41,556 nt of DNA. Source: JBDRHL01 sp043816955. Lineage in GTDB: Bacteria; Planctomycetota; Phycisphaerae; Sedimentisphaerales; CAYZTY01. How positions within the stretch are numbered: position 1 is the first letter of the stretch; every line of letters begins with the position of its first letter. Position numbers and translations under genes: made by a program. Where the stretch lies: the NCBI GenBank assembly GCA_043816955.1, contig JBDRHL010000153.1:1-41556 (forward strand), given 5' to 3'. This document shows, in pieces, positions 6,164 to 13,968 of the stretch. Under the pieces are notes generated by a model. That model ran no database searches. It was not told where the DNA came from and was given only the letters and a program-made list of their open reading frames with translations.

Positions 6164-6982
6164 ATGAATATGTTGCTGGACATTCTGGGTGACAAGACAG
6201 TCAAAGGGATACGCAATGCGGGCCGATTTGCCAGATTTCTCGGTCACTCGGCTACTACCTCGTCAGGCAGCATGATCAGCCCTTCGAGTTATTCACGAAT
6301 CTGGGCACAGATGAACATCATCGGTGTTCGCAGCGTGCCGGTTATAATGATCACCGGCGCTTTTGTGGGCATGACTCTGGCTATCCAGGCGTACAGCCAG
6401 CTTGCAGGGATGGGCCTGGAAGAGCATCTGGGTGTGCTTATAAATGTTTCGGTGGTTAAGGAGCTTGGACCTGTTCTGGCTGCAGTGATGTTGGCAGGAC
6501 GTGTAGGAGGAGCACTTACCGCGGAGCTTGGGACGATGAATGTTACAGAACAGATCGACGCGGTCAGGAGCATGGGCACTGATCCGGTTCGGTATCTTGT
6601 TGCACCGAGGGTTCTGGCATGTCTGCTTCTTACGCCTTTTCTGATTATTTACGCCGATCTGCTTGGCATTCTTGGCGGCTATTTTGTCAGCATCAGCCAA
6701 CTTGGTATTAACAGCCGGGCGTATCTGAGCTTCAGTGCCTCCGGTGTTGAATTGTGGGACGTCTCAATAGGTATTATAAAAGGATTCTTTTTCGGAGGCG
6801 CTATTGCCGTAATAAGTTGTTATAAAGGGTTTACCTGCAAAGAAGGCGCCCACGGTGTCGGGCAGGCCTGCACTGAAGCTTTTGTCGCCAGCTTTATTAC
6901 AATACTGGCGCTCAATTTTGCCCTTGGCATTATTTTCAAGGCAATTTACGAGACATTCTGGCCGGTAAAGATACTACTGTGA
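6164..6982 (+). CDS. mlaE: MlaE-family lipid ABC transporter permease
   Basis: This 272-residue membrane protein matches the MlaE permease family over its full length, including the family blocks ITGAFVGMTLAIQAY (about 62-76), VVKELGPVLAAVMLAGRVGGA (split here by rough position 98-118), the loop ELGTMNVTEQIDAV and the terminal helices. MlaE dimers pair with MlaF ATPases and an MCE protein (MlaD) to move phospholipid between the inner and outer membranes. The next gene, 7 bp downstream, is the matching ATPase. No MCE-domain gene follows, which is unusual; it may be elsewhere in the genome. The ATG at 6164 has AGGG close upstream; a second in-frame ATG at 6170 is a possible start. Confidence 0.88.
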   Translation: MNMLLDILGDKTVKGIRNAGRFARFLGHSATTSSGSMISPSSYSRIWAQMNIIGVRSVPVIMITGAFVGMTLAIQAYSQLAGMGLEEHLGVLINVSVVKELGPVLAAVMLAGRVGGALTAELGTMNVTEQIDAVRSMGTDPVRYLVAPRVLACLLLTPFLIIYADLLGILGGYFVSISQLGINSRAYLSFSASGVELWDVSIGIIKGFFFGGAIAVISCYKGFTCKEGAHGVGQACTEAFVASFITILALNFALGIIFKAIYETFWPVKILL

Positions 6983-6989
6983 GAACAGT

Positions 6990-7826
6990 ATGCAGAAGCA
7001 AGAGGATGACAATAAGGCACTGATTGTTCTTGAGAACCTGACAAAGGAATTCAACGGCAATTGCGTTCTCGATAATATCTCGCTGTCCATCGGAAAGGGA
7101 AAAAAGACCGTAGTAATCGGCCCAAGCGGGTGCGGGAAGACGGTGCTCATAAAGCACCTGATCGGCCTTTTGCGTCCGACGAAAGGCGAGGTTTATTTCA
7201 AGGGAAGACCAATTGCGAGCCTGCCTGAAAGTAAACTGAGCGAAATAAGAACCTCTTTTGGTTTTCTCTTCCAGGGCGGTGCCCTTTTTGACAGCCTCAG
7301 CGTTTTTGAAAACATTATTTTCCCCATTCAACAGCACCAGAAAATCACGGACTGGAAAAAAATCAACGAACTGGTCAAAGAGAAACTGGCGATGGTCGGG
7401 CTGGATGGTTATCAGAATCATTACCCCGCGAGCCTTTCGGGAGGACAGAAGAAACGAGTTGCGCTTGCCCGGGCAATTGCCCTGAACCCGGAGGTGATTC
7501 TGTATGACGAGCCTACGACGGGCCTGGATCCCATCCGGGCCGACATTATCAACGAACTGATCCTGAAACTCCAAAGAGAGCTGAAGATCACCAGTGTAGT
7601 AGTTACGCATGATATGAAAAGCGCATATAAGATAGGCGACCGTATCATAATGCTCGATAATGCCAAGATCATTGCCGATGGTGATACGGATTACATACGA
7701 ACGCATCCTAATCCCACCGTTCAGGATTTTATTAACGGTCAGGTTTCCGAGAACGATCTTGCCGCTCTGCAACTGGGGGGGACGAAGTTTCGAACACAAT
7801 ATCTGCCGCAGGATTTTCAGGAATAG
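6990..7826 (+). CDS. mlaF: MlaF-family ABC transporter ATPase
   Basis: This 278-residue ATPase has Walker A GPSGCGKT (44-51), a Q-loop in FLFQGGALFDSL typical of the MlaF/Ttg2A group, the signature LSGGQKKR, Walker B VILYDEPTTGLDP and the switch His in VVTHD. It energises the MlaE permease encoded just upstream, and the two genes are seven bases apart. The C-terminal extension after the ATPase core (about residues 230-278) is longer than needed for a minimal domain and ends with QDFINGQV-like helices, as in other family members. The following gene starts two bases after its stop, so the three genes are probably one transcript. Confidence 0.9.
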   Translation: MQKQEDDNKALIVLENLTKEFNGNCVLDNISLSIGKGKKTVVIGPSGCGKTVLIKHLIGLLRPTKGEVYFKGRPIASLPESKLSEIRTSFGFLFQGGALFDSLSVFENIIFPIQQHQKITDWKKINELVKEKLAMVGLDGYQNHYPASLSGGQKKRVALARAIALNPEVILYDEPTTGLDPIRADIINELILKLQRELKITSVVVTHDMKSAYKIGDRIIMLDNAKIIADGDTDYIRTHPNPTVQDFINGQVSENDLAALQLGGTKFRTQYLPQDFQE

Positions 7827-7828
7827 CC

Positions 7829-10687
7829 ATGTCGCCTGAAAATATCTGCCGGGACATCGCATCCGATCTGACAAAAACTGTAAAAGGTGATGTCTTTGCG
7901 GACATATTCACGCGGGCAGCGTTCAGCACCGACGCGAGCATTTATCAGATTATTCCTCTTTGCGTCGCAGCTCCAAGGGACTCTGAGGATATTGCCGCCA
8001 TTATCAGATACGCAGGGCAGAAAAATATTCCGATTGCTGCGCGAGGTGCCGGCAGCGGTCTGGCGGGTGAGGCACTGACCAGCGGCATCGTGCTTGACAT
8101 GACCCGCTATATGAACAAAATCATTGCTATTGACGATGCCGCAAAGGCAGTTACCTGTCAGGCAGGAGTTGTGCTGGATGATTTGAACGCATGCCTGGAA
8201 AAATTCGGCAAAAAGATCGGCCCGGATCCATCCAGTTCAAATCGCGCGGTTGTCGGAGGGGTTGTGGCAAATAATGCAACCGGTGCGCACTGTCTTCAGT
8301 ACGGATATATTGCCAATCATGTGGAAGAAATAGAAGCTGTCCTGGCTGACGGTTCTGTCAGGGTTTTTTGCAATAATGTTCTGCCTGATCCCGGCAACGC
8401 AGTTGCTTTGAAATGTTATGATCTGCTATCCGGCAATCGTGATGTAATTCAAAATGCGCTGCCCAGGACCAGGAGAAACCGATGCGGCTACAATATTGCC
8501 GGTGTTTGTCACGATGGCACGATAGATATGGCAAAATTGCTGACAGGCTCCGAAGGGACGCTGGCGGTATTTACGCAGATCACATTGCGAACGGTTGATA
8601 TTCCTGCTTACAAGGCAGTGCTGCAACTGGAATTTGATTCGCTGGAGAACATGGGCAGGGCTGTTCCGGCCATTGTTGATTCCGGCGCCTCGGCTTGTGA
8701 GCTTATGGACAAGAGGCTTATAAACATGGCTATTCATGCATTTCCCCAATATCGCGACATTCTTCCTGCCGATGCAGCTGCTGTGCTTCTTGTTGAGCAC
8801 ACGGCGGAGATGCCTGATCAGCTTAGAGAAAAAATGGAGCAGACAGATGCCGCAGTTGCGGGATTAGCATCCAATCGTTTCGTTGTTTTTGACGAAGAGC
8901 AGCAAAAGCGTCTCTGGGCAGCGAGGAACGAAGCCGTGCCTCTGCTGACGGGTGAGAAATCTGATAAGCAGCCGATACCATTTATTGAAGATGTCTCGGT
9001 GGAAAACACAAAGCTTGACAAATACCTGCTCGGCATTGAAGGGATTTGCCGCAAATATAACACACCTGCGGCATACTATGGGCACGCCGGTGACGGTGAG
9101 GTGCATATCCGGCCTTATCTTGACCTGAGCTGTGCTGAAGATGTGGAAAAAATGAGAAAGATGGCTGATGAGGTTTTTGCGCTGGCATGGTCTCTTGGCG
9201 GATCGATCAGCGGCGAGCATGCGGACGGCCTGGTAAGGGCAGCGTTCATCAAGAAACAATACGGCCCGGAGTTTTATCAACTGCTTCGAGAGGTTAAAAA
9301 TATATTCGACCCATTCGGACTTATGAACCCCGGCAAGATCATCAATGACGACGCGGACATCATGGTGAAAAACCTCAGGGCCGGGCATGCTGCTGTTAGC
9401 GAACGACTCAAAACGAACCTGATCTTCGGAGCGGACCGGTTTCGTCTCGAAGTCAACCAGTGCGGCGGTGACGGGCTGTGCAGAAGCAAAATTGCGGGCG
9501 CAAGGATGTGTCCGGTGTTCCGCGCACTTGGAGAGGAGCTGGCCTGTTCACGGGCAAAGGCAAATATTCTCCGGTTCTGGCTGACGGGGATTATCGACGA
9601 AGATAATTTCGAATCAAAGGAGTTCAAGGAAATCCTGGACCTTTGCATAAACTGCAAGATGTGTTCTGTGGAGTGTCCGTCCGGCGTCGACATTTCCAGG
9701 CTGATAATCGAAGCCCGTGCGGAATTCGCCCGGAGAAAAGGTTTTTCGATAACCGAACTGGTGCTTTCACACAATCGCATACTCAGCATCGCTGGTGCAA
9801 CATTTGCGCCTCTTTCAAATTTTGTGATGTCTTTGCCCGCGTTCAGATGGTTTCTGGAAAAGGCGGCTGGTATCGACCGGAGGAGAGCGCTGCCTGCATT
9901 CAAGCGAGGCTCGGGCATAAAAAAGGCGCGCCGATACATAGCCTCGCTGCCTGCGATTGAAAATCCAATTGATAAAGTTGTTTATTTTCTTGACTCCTAT
10001 GCGAATTATAATGACCACCAGTTGGCGCTCGCTGTCGTCAAGACGCTCTGCTATAATAATATTGAAGTTGCCATACCGTCCCAGATTCCGACGCCGGTGC
10101 CGGCTCTGATGTACGGCAATGTGAAGGCTGCGCGAAGAGACCTTCGATATATCATCAAAAACCTTGTGCCGCTGGTAAACTCAGGCTACAAAGTAATATG
10201 CTCGGAACCGAGTGCAGCTCTTTTTCTGAGACACGAAGCTGAGCTGCTGGCGGACGACTGCGACACAAGGCTCGTTTCCGACAATTCTTTTGAACTGACA
10301 GGCTATCTGCGAAGGCTTCTTGATGAGGGGAAATTGCGCAAGGCTGAACATGCCGTCGAACAGGCTTACGCTTACCACATGCCCTGCCATCTTTGTGCAC
10401 TTGGTGAAAAAGGGGCAGGCATAGAGGTACTTCGAAAACTCTGCTCGGTTTCAATAACCGATGCCGGCGCGGGCTGCTGCGGGCTGGCAGGGACCGCAGG
10501 GATGAAAAAGCAGACATATGATTTATCTATAAAGATAGGCAGCGAGATGGCAGAAGCGATAAATGCCATCAATGCCGAATGCGTACTTACCGAGTGCAGC
10601 GCATGCAGGATGCAGATTGAGCAGCTTACAGGGAGAAAAGCCGAGCATCCAATAAAAGTTTTGGCTTGCGGGTATGGTCTGTTATAG
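7829..10687 (+). CDS. GlcD/GlcF-type fused FAD and Fe-S oxidoreductase
   Basis: This 952-residue protein joins a FAD_binding_4 domain (about residues 35-190, with ARGAGSGLAGEAL), a FAD-linked oxidase C-terminal domain (about 230-515, ending ...FGLMNPGKII), a ferredoxin-like part with Cys motifs including CINCKMCSVECPSG (about 606-620), and a heterodisulfide-reductase-type CCG module at the end (HMPCHLC near 850, GAGCCGLAG near 880, CVLTECSACRMQIE near 920). This layout is that of D-lactate/glycolate/2-hydroxyacid dehydrogenases in which electrons pass from FAD through Fe-S clusters to a quinone or other carrier. Only one clear CCG domain is evident; substrate is not determined. The start lies two bases after the mlaF stop, suggesting translational coupling, although a functional link with lipid transport is not obvious. 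Confidence 0.85.
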   Translation: MSPENICRDIASDLTKTVKGDVFADIFTRAAFSTDASIYQIIPLCVAAPRDSEDIAAIIRYAGQKNIPIAARGAGSGLAGEALTSGIVLDMTRYMNKIIAIDDAAKAVTCQAGVVLDDLNACLEKFGKKIGPDPSSSNRAVVGGVVANNATGAHCLQYGYIANHVEEIEAVLADGSVRVFCNNVLPDPGNAVALKCYDLLSGNRDVIQNALPRTRRNRCGYNIAGVCHDGTIDMAKLLTGSEGTLAVFTQITLRTVDIPAYKAVLQLEFDSLENMGRAVPAIVDSGASACELMDKRLINMAIHAFPQYRDILPADAAAVLLVEHTAEMPDQLREKMEQTDAAVAGLASNRFVVFDEEQQKRLWAARNEAVPLLTGEKSDKQPIPFIEDVSVENTKLDKYLLGIEGICRKYNTPAAYYGHAGDGEVHIRPYLDLSCAEDVEKMRKMADEVFALAWSLGGSISGEHADGLVRAAFIKKQYGPEFYQLLREVKNIFDPFGLMNPGKIINDDADIMVKNLRAGHAAVSERLKTNLIFGADRFRLEVNQCGGDGLCRSKIAGARMCPVFRALGEELACSRAKANILRFWLTGIIDEDNFESKEFKEILDLCINCKMCSVECPSGVDISRLIIEARAEFARRKGFSITELVLSHNRILSIAGATFAPLSNFVMSLPAFRWFLEKAAGIDRRRALPAFKRGSGIKKARRYIASLPAIENPIDKVVYFLDSYANYNDHQLALAVVKTLCYNNIEVAIPSQIPTPVPALMYGNVKAARRDLRYIIKNLVPLVNSGYKVICSEPSAALFLRHEAELLADDCDTRLVSDNSFELTGYLRRLLDEGKLRKAEHAVEQAYAYHMPCHLCALGEKGAGIEVLRKLCSVSITDAGAGCCGLAGTAGMKKQTYDLSIKIGSEMAEAINAINAECVLTECSACRMQIEQLTGRKAEHPIKVLACGYGLL

Positions 10688-10717
10688 TGGTACAGGTAAT
10701 TTACAGGGCAGGGGGAT

Positions 10718-11761
10718 ATGGATATGGTGGAAAAGGATATTAATCTGAAAGAGGCGGTGCTGTGGGAAGCTCTGGAAGGTAAAAAGGTTCAGTGCTTTCT
10801 GTGCAACCATCGCTGTCTGATAGCGGAGGGTAAGGTCGGCTTTTGCCGGGTACGAAAAAACATCGATGGGACGCTTTATTCCCTTAATTACAACATAATC
10901 GTCGCAGCCAACCCGGACCCGATCGAGAAGAAGCCGCTTTTTCATTTTCAGCCTGGCTCTCGAAGCTTTTCAATAGCTGCGCCGGGGTGTAATTTCAGAT
11001 GTCAGTTCTGCCAGAACTGGCAGATAAGCCAGGTTGATCTGGCTACGGAGCGAATCGGGGTACAGCGGTCAGAGCCTGAAAGTATTGTAGAAGCTGCGAA
11101 GCGGAATAACTGCAAAAGTATTGCATACACATACACTGAGCCGACGGTTTTTATGGAGCTTGCAGAAGATTGTGCGAGAATTGCAAAACAAAACGGCTTG
11201 ATGAACGTTTTTGTAAGCAACGGGTACATGACGATCGAGGCAGTCGAGTTTGCAAAAGAATGGCTCGATGCAATAAACGTCGACCTGAAGGCTTTTACGG
11301 AGGACTATTACAAGAAACTTTGCAGGTCAAGGCTGTCGCCGGTTCGGGAAACTATCAGGCATATCGCGAAACAGACCGGTATCTGGCTGGAAATTACAAC
11401 GCTGCTGGTGCCGGGGCAGAATGATTCCGATGAGGAGCTTACGAAGCTGGCGGAGTTTATTGTGGAGGCGGCTGGGCCTGGTGTGCCGTGGCATGTGAGC
11501 AGGTTTTACCCGAATTACAAGTACCTTGATTCGGCTGCTACGAGTGCCGCGACACTTGAGCGGGCTATGGAGATTGGGAAAAAGGCGGGGCTGTGGTATG
11601 TGTATGTCGGGAACCTGCCGGGTTCGAAGGCGGAGAGCACGTTCTGCCATAGTTGTGATGAGCTTCTGATTGAGAGGGTGGGATACAGGATTATAGTGAA
11701 CAGGGTAAAAAATTCGAAGTGCCCCAAATGCGGCGTAACAGTCCGGGGCATACAAATGTAA
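10718..11761 (+). CDS. amrS: AmmeMemoRadiSam-type radical SAM protein
   Basis: This 347-residue radical SAM enzyme has the cluster motif GCNFRCQFCQNW with C90, C94 and C97, preceded by an N-terminal Cys-bearing segment (CFLCNHRCLIAEGKVGFCRVR) and ending with a zinc-ribbon-like tail (CHSCDELL... CPKCG). The N-terminal and core pattern matches the AmrS family, often annotated as pyruvate formate-lyase activating enzyme-like; a true PFL-activase would be shorter and lack these extra Cys motifs. In many genomes AmrS is found with AMMECR1 and Memo-domain proteins; neither is in the window. It is 30 bp downstream of the FAD/Fe-S gene with GGGGGAT upstream of the ATG, so it could share that transcript. 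Confidence 0.82.
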   Translation: MDMVEKDINLKEAVLWEALEGKKVQCFLCNHRCLIAEGKVGFCRVRKNIDGTLYSLNYNIIVAANPDPIEKKPLFHFQPGSRSFSIAAPGCNFRCQFCQNWQISQVDLATERIGVQRSEPESIVEAAKRNNCKSIAYTYTEPTVFMELAEDCARIAKQNGLMNVFVSNGYMTIEAVEFAKEWLDAINVDLKAFTEDYYKKLCRSRLSPVRETIRHIAKQTGIWLEITTLLVPGQNDSDEELTKLAEFIVEAAGPGVPWHVSRFYPNYKYLDSAATSAATLERAMEIGKKAGLWYVYVGNLPGSKAESTFCHSCDELLIERVGYRIIVNRVKNSKCPKCGVTVRGIQM

Positions 11762-11864
11762 CTGCTTGCGGGTAGTCGGGAGAGTATATCGTTAATCCTG
11801 CATAACAGAAGGCTGGATAAGGCGGGATTCTGACTAAAATTTTCACAATTTTTTTACAATCCTG

Positions 11865-11990
11865 TTATTTTCTTCTCACAGGCAAACCGCCCAAGCCAAG
11901 CAGTAAAAGCGTGGCTGGTTCGGGGACGAAGGCGAATGAAACCACTAAATACTATTGTCTCGTTCAATTCAAGGATATTGCCAATCATTG
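11865..11990 (-). pseudogene. Remnant of a PEP-CTERM / FGE-like gene
   Basis: On the minus strand the frame ending at the TAA (11865-11867) reads VPEPATLLLLGLGG then PVRRK, a PEP-CTERM tail. An in-frame TAG lies just upstream, but the next frame continues as MIGNILELNETIVFSGF. That matches MMGNVSEWNETLLF of the intact gene at 12663-13583. The two pieces are therefore the ends of a decayed copy that has lost about 150 bp between them and gained a frameshift. It overlaps the 3' end of the 210-residue gene by a few bases in another frame. Confidence 0.7.
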
Positions 11991-12617
11991 ATTTAAATGT
12001 CTATTCCATATTTTTTCTGCCCTATGAGGATCGGCGTAATGAACGACATTATATTTTTCATCCGAGTAATCATAATAGATTAATCCAGTTTTCCTTTTAA
12101 AATCACCCTCAATCATAAATAGAGCAAACAATAATGGCCTTGCTTGTTTAGGGATGCTTAAATTATATTTGCCAATAAGTCTACTGGTATCTGAATTAAT
12201 AGCTAAATCGTCTCTTAGATAATTAAACACTTTGAAATTCGGTGCCCCTTTATATTCTTCCCAAAGTCCCTGCGATTTCAATGAAACTTCTACTTTTTTG
12301 TCAAAAATCAAATGAAATTTTGTAAGTGACTCAGACTTTTTATCGCCTTTGTTCCGCAAGTAAACATTGAACTCTAATGGCTTAGATAGTACATCATTAC
12401 CAAATTCAAAAATTGCTTTGTGTAATATAGGCGTAGGTGAATCAACAAAAACATTCAAATCTGGACACTTTTTAATTTCGTGTATGTATAACGATGTGGA
12501 TATGGCTGCAAGTATTAGAGAAATAATTGTCACAATTATTTGCAGCTTATCCCATATATTCTTATTAGGAAAATTGACAACATTTACTTTTTGAATATTG
12601 TTTTTCGTTTCACTCAT
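11985..12617 (-). CDS. Unknown protein with one N-terminal membrane helix
   Basis: I do not recognise this 210-residue protein. It has a short polar N-terminus with Asn/Lys-rich sequence, one strong hydrophobic helix (about residues 26-46, IIVTIISLILAAISTSLYI), and a ~165-residue hydrophilic domain with alternating strands, for example LEFNVYLRNKGDKKSES and LFALFMIEGDFKRKTG. The segment FNVYLRNKGD resembles an immunoglobulin-like or CARDB-like strand pair; this is only a shape impression. It is clearly more AT-rich than its neighbours and sits between an intact PEP-CTERM gene and the remnant of a second copy, which suggests insertion by transfer. No ribosome binding site is obvious upstream of the ATG. 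Confidence 0.6.
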   Translation of the reverse strand: MSETKNNIQKVNVVNFPNKNIWDKLQIIVTIISLILAAISTSLYIHEIKKCPDLNVFVDSPTPILHKAIFEFGNDVLSKPLEFNVYLRNKGDKKSESLTKFHLIFDKKVEVSLKSQGLWEEYKGAPNFKVFNYLRDDLAINSDTSRLIGKYNLSIPKQARPLLFALFMIEGDFKRKTGLIYYDYSDEKYNVVHYADPHRAEKIWNRHLNQ

Positions 12618-12662
12618 TGATTAGCCATACAACAGGTTGTTGTAGAATTTTTCAGTAAACCG

Positions 12663-13583
12663 CTACTGTTTCTTTCTCAACATCAGACCACCTAGGCCGA
12701 GCAGTAAAAGCGTAGTCGGTTCAGGGACTGAGGCGACACGGAACCCTAAATTGAAGCCCTCGTTGTACGGGTCGCTGTCTGCCCGGTAGGACGACCCCAA
12801 GCGGTTGTAGGGGCTGCTGTTGCAAGCACCACCCCGAACACCATAGATCGGGCATAACAGAGTTTCTTTCCACTCCCAGAATAACAGAGTTTCATTCCAC
12901 TCCGAGACATTGCCCATCATATCATACGTGCCGTTCTGTTCTAGTGTGCCGGTACCGACATCCCAGGGTGAACTATATGCGCCGCCATAATAATTCCAGC
13001 CATTGTCAGGAGCGGGTATAGTATTCTGACCATTGGTATAAGACGAGTAGCCGCTGCCGTCGGGCTTATAATACGCCGCCTTGTACCATTCATCTTCGGT
13101 CGGTATTACATAAACAGTTCCGAAAGCTGAAATGGCCGCGTTTCGGTCGATACCGAGAAAGTCACCGGGATTGGTATTGTTACCGCTGAACTGGTACACG
13201 CCCTTGCTTTTATCACCGCTGGTAAGGTAATTGCAGAATTGCAATGTTTCATACCAGCTTACGCCATTGGTTGGCTGCTGGGTACCAGTGGAATATGTAC
13301 TTTGGTCATAAGCATTGCTCGGATTGCCGGTCGGGGCCCCAGCCGCAGAGACAAAGGCATTCCATTGAGCATTGGTTACTTCGTACTTGCCAATTTGGTA
13401 TTCATACCCCACCACACCGCAGCCACTCGGATTTGCTTCAACTCTGGTATCACCTGGATTACCCGGATTGCCAATGGTTACAAAATCGATGTTTATACCA
13501 CGTATGATGGTAGCTGAAGCAATATTTGCTACTGTCATCACACACACAACCATCACTACCACAAGAATTGATTTACTTTTCAT
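12663..13583 (-). CDS. PEP-CTERM protein with FGE-sulfatase-like domain
   Basis: The 306-residue product has a signal peptide (about residues 1-25, ending NIASA), a formylglycine-generating-enzyme-like domain (about 45-280: YQIGKYEVTNAQWNAFV, PTEDEWYKAAYY, GTYDMMGNVSEW, VRGGACNSS, GFRVAS) and a C-terminal PEP-CTERM tail: VPEPTTLLLLGLGG followed by LRKKQ. The tail should be cut by an exosortase such as the one at 26115, leaving the protein at the surface. Only one Cys remains near the FGE active-site position, so it is probably not a catalytic FGE. A 27-bp tandem duplication (12854-12907) repeats WNETLL as WKETLL. The ATG at 13583 has GGAGGT six bases upstream; a GTG one codon earlier is less likely. 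Confidence 0.85.
   Translation of the reverse strand: MKSKSILVVVMVVCVMTVANIASATIIRGINIDFVTIGNPGNPGDTRVEANPSGCGVVGYEYQIGKYEVTNAQWNAFVSAAGAPTGNPSNAYDQSTYSTGTQQPTNGVSWYETLQFCNYLTSGDKSKGVYQFSGNNTNPGDFLGIDRNAAISAFGTVYVIPTEDEWYKAAYYKPDGSGYSSYTNGQNTIPAPDNGWNYYGGAYSSPWDVGTGTLEQNGTYDMMGNVSEWNETLLFWEWKETLLCPIYGVRGGACNSSPYNRLGSSYRADSDPYNEGFNLGFRVASVPEPTTLLLLGLGGLMLRKKQ
12854..12907. repeat. 27-bp tandem duplication inside the PEP-CTERM gene
   Basis: Units 12854-12880 and 12881-12907 are identical except at two positions and keep the reading frame, adding nine residues to the GNVSEW loop of the FGE-like domain. Confidence 0.85.
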
Positions 13584-13657
13584 CACTCTACCTCCTCTAT
13601 ATAAACCATGGCTTCGTTAAAGAAATAAACGGAACGGTTTCTACTTAGCGAAAATTA

Positions 13658-13686
13658 ATTGTAGACCTAATCGGGCGAGAAGTCAA
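13658..13686 (-). promoter_or_regulatory. Sigma-70-like promoter for the PEP-CTERM gene
   Basis: Reading on the minus strand, TTGACT (13686-13681), a 17-base spacer and TACAAT (13663-13658) match consensus at five of six positions each. The start codon is about 70 bases downstream. Confidence 0.55.
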
Positions 13687-13880
13687 ATTCTTTTTTCGAC
13701 TTAAAATTATCAAAAATCTTACTGCCTGAAATCTTTCACATTTTTTTTCACATAAAGGTTTCTTTTACAGCCTTTCCAAGGCTGCTCCTTAAGCTGTTCG
13801 GACACCTCTCCATTATTTCAAGGGCTTTGGGTGAAAAAAGATAGAGGCAATTGGGGGAATTGCGCATATATACTATTGGC

Positions 13881-13909
13881 TTGCAGGAATAGTGTATGTG
13901 GTTTACAAT
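13881..13909 (+). promoter_or_regulatory. Possible promoter for the MuiA-like gene
   Basis: TTGCAG, 17 bases, TACAAT. The -10 box is good (five of six), the -35 box poor (three of six). It lies about 60 bases before the start codon. Confidence 0.3.
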
Positions 13910-13968
13910 TATTGCGGATTTCAAACCTGTAAAAGTAATGTAATTTTTTTGCCGGAAAGGGGCTGATT

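Larger units (their letters stand above)
13587..13968. other. Divergent intergenic region
   Basis: About 380 bases between the PEP-CTERM gene and the MuiA-like gene. It contains the minus-strand promoter at 13658-13686 and a weaker plus-strand candidate at 13881-13909. No RNA or small gene is seen. Confidence 0.5.

Noticed and set aside
6936..7874. Long minus-strand frame (312 codons) opposite mlaF
   Set aside because: It is the antisense shadow of a full-length ABC ATPase with all motifs on the plus strand.
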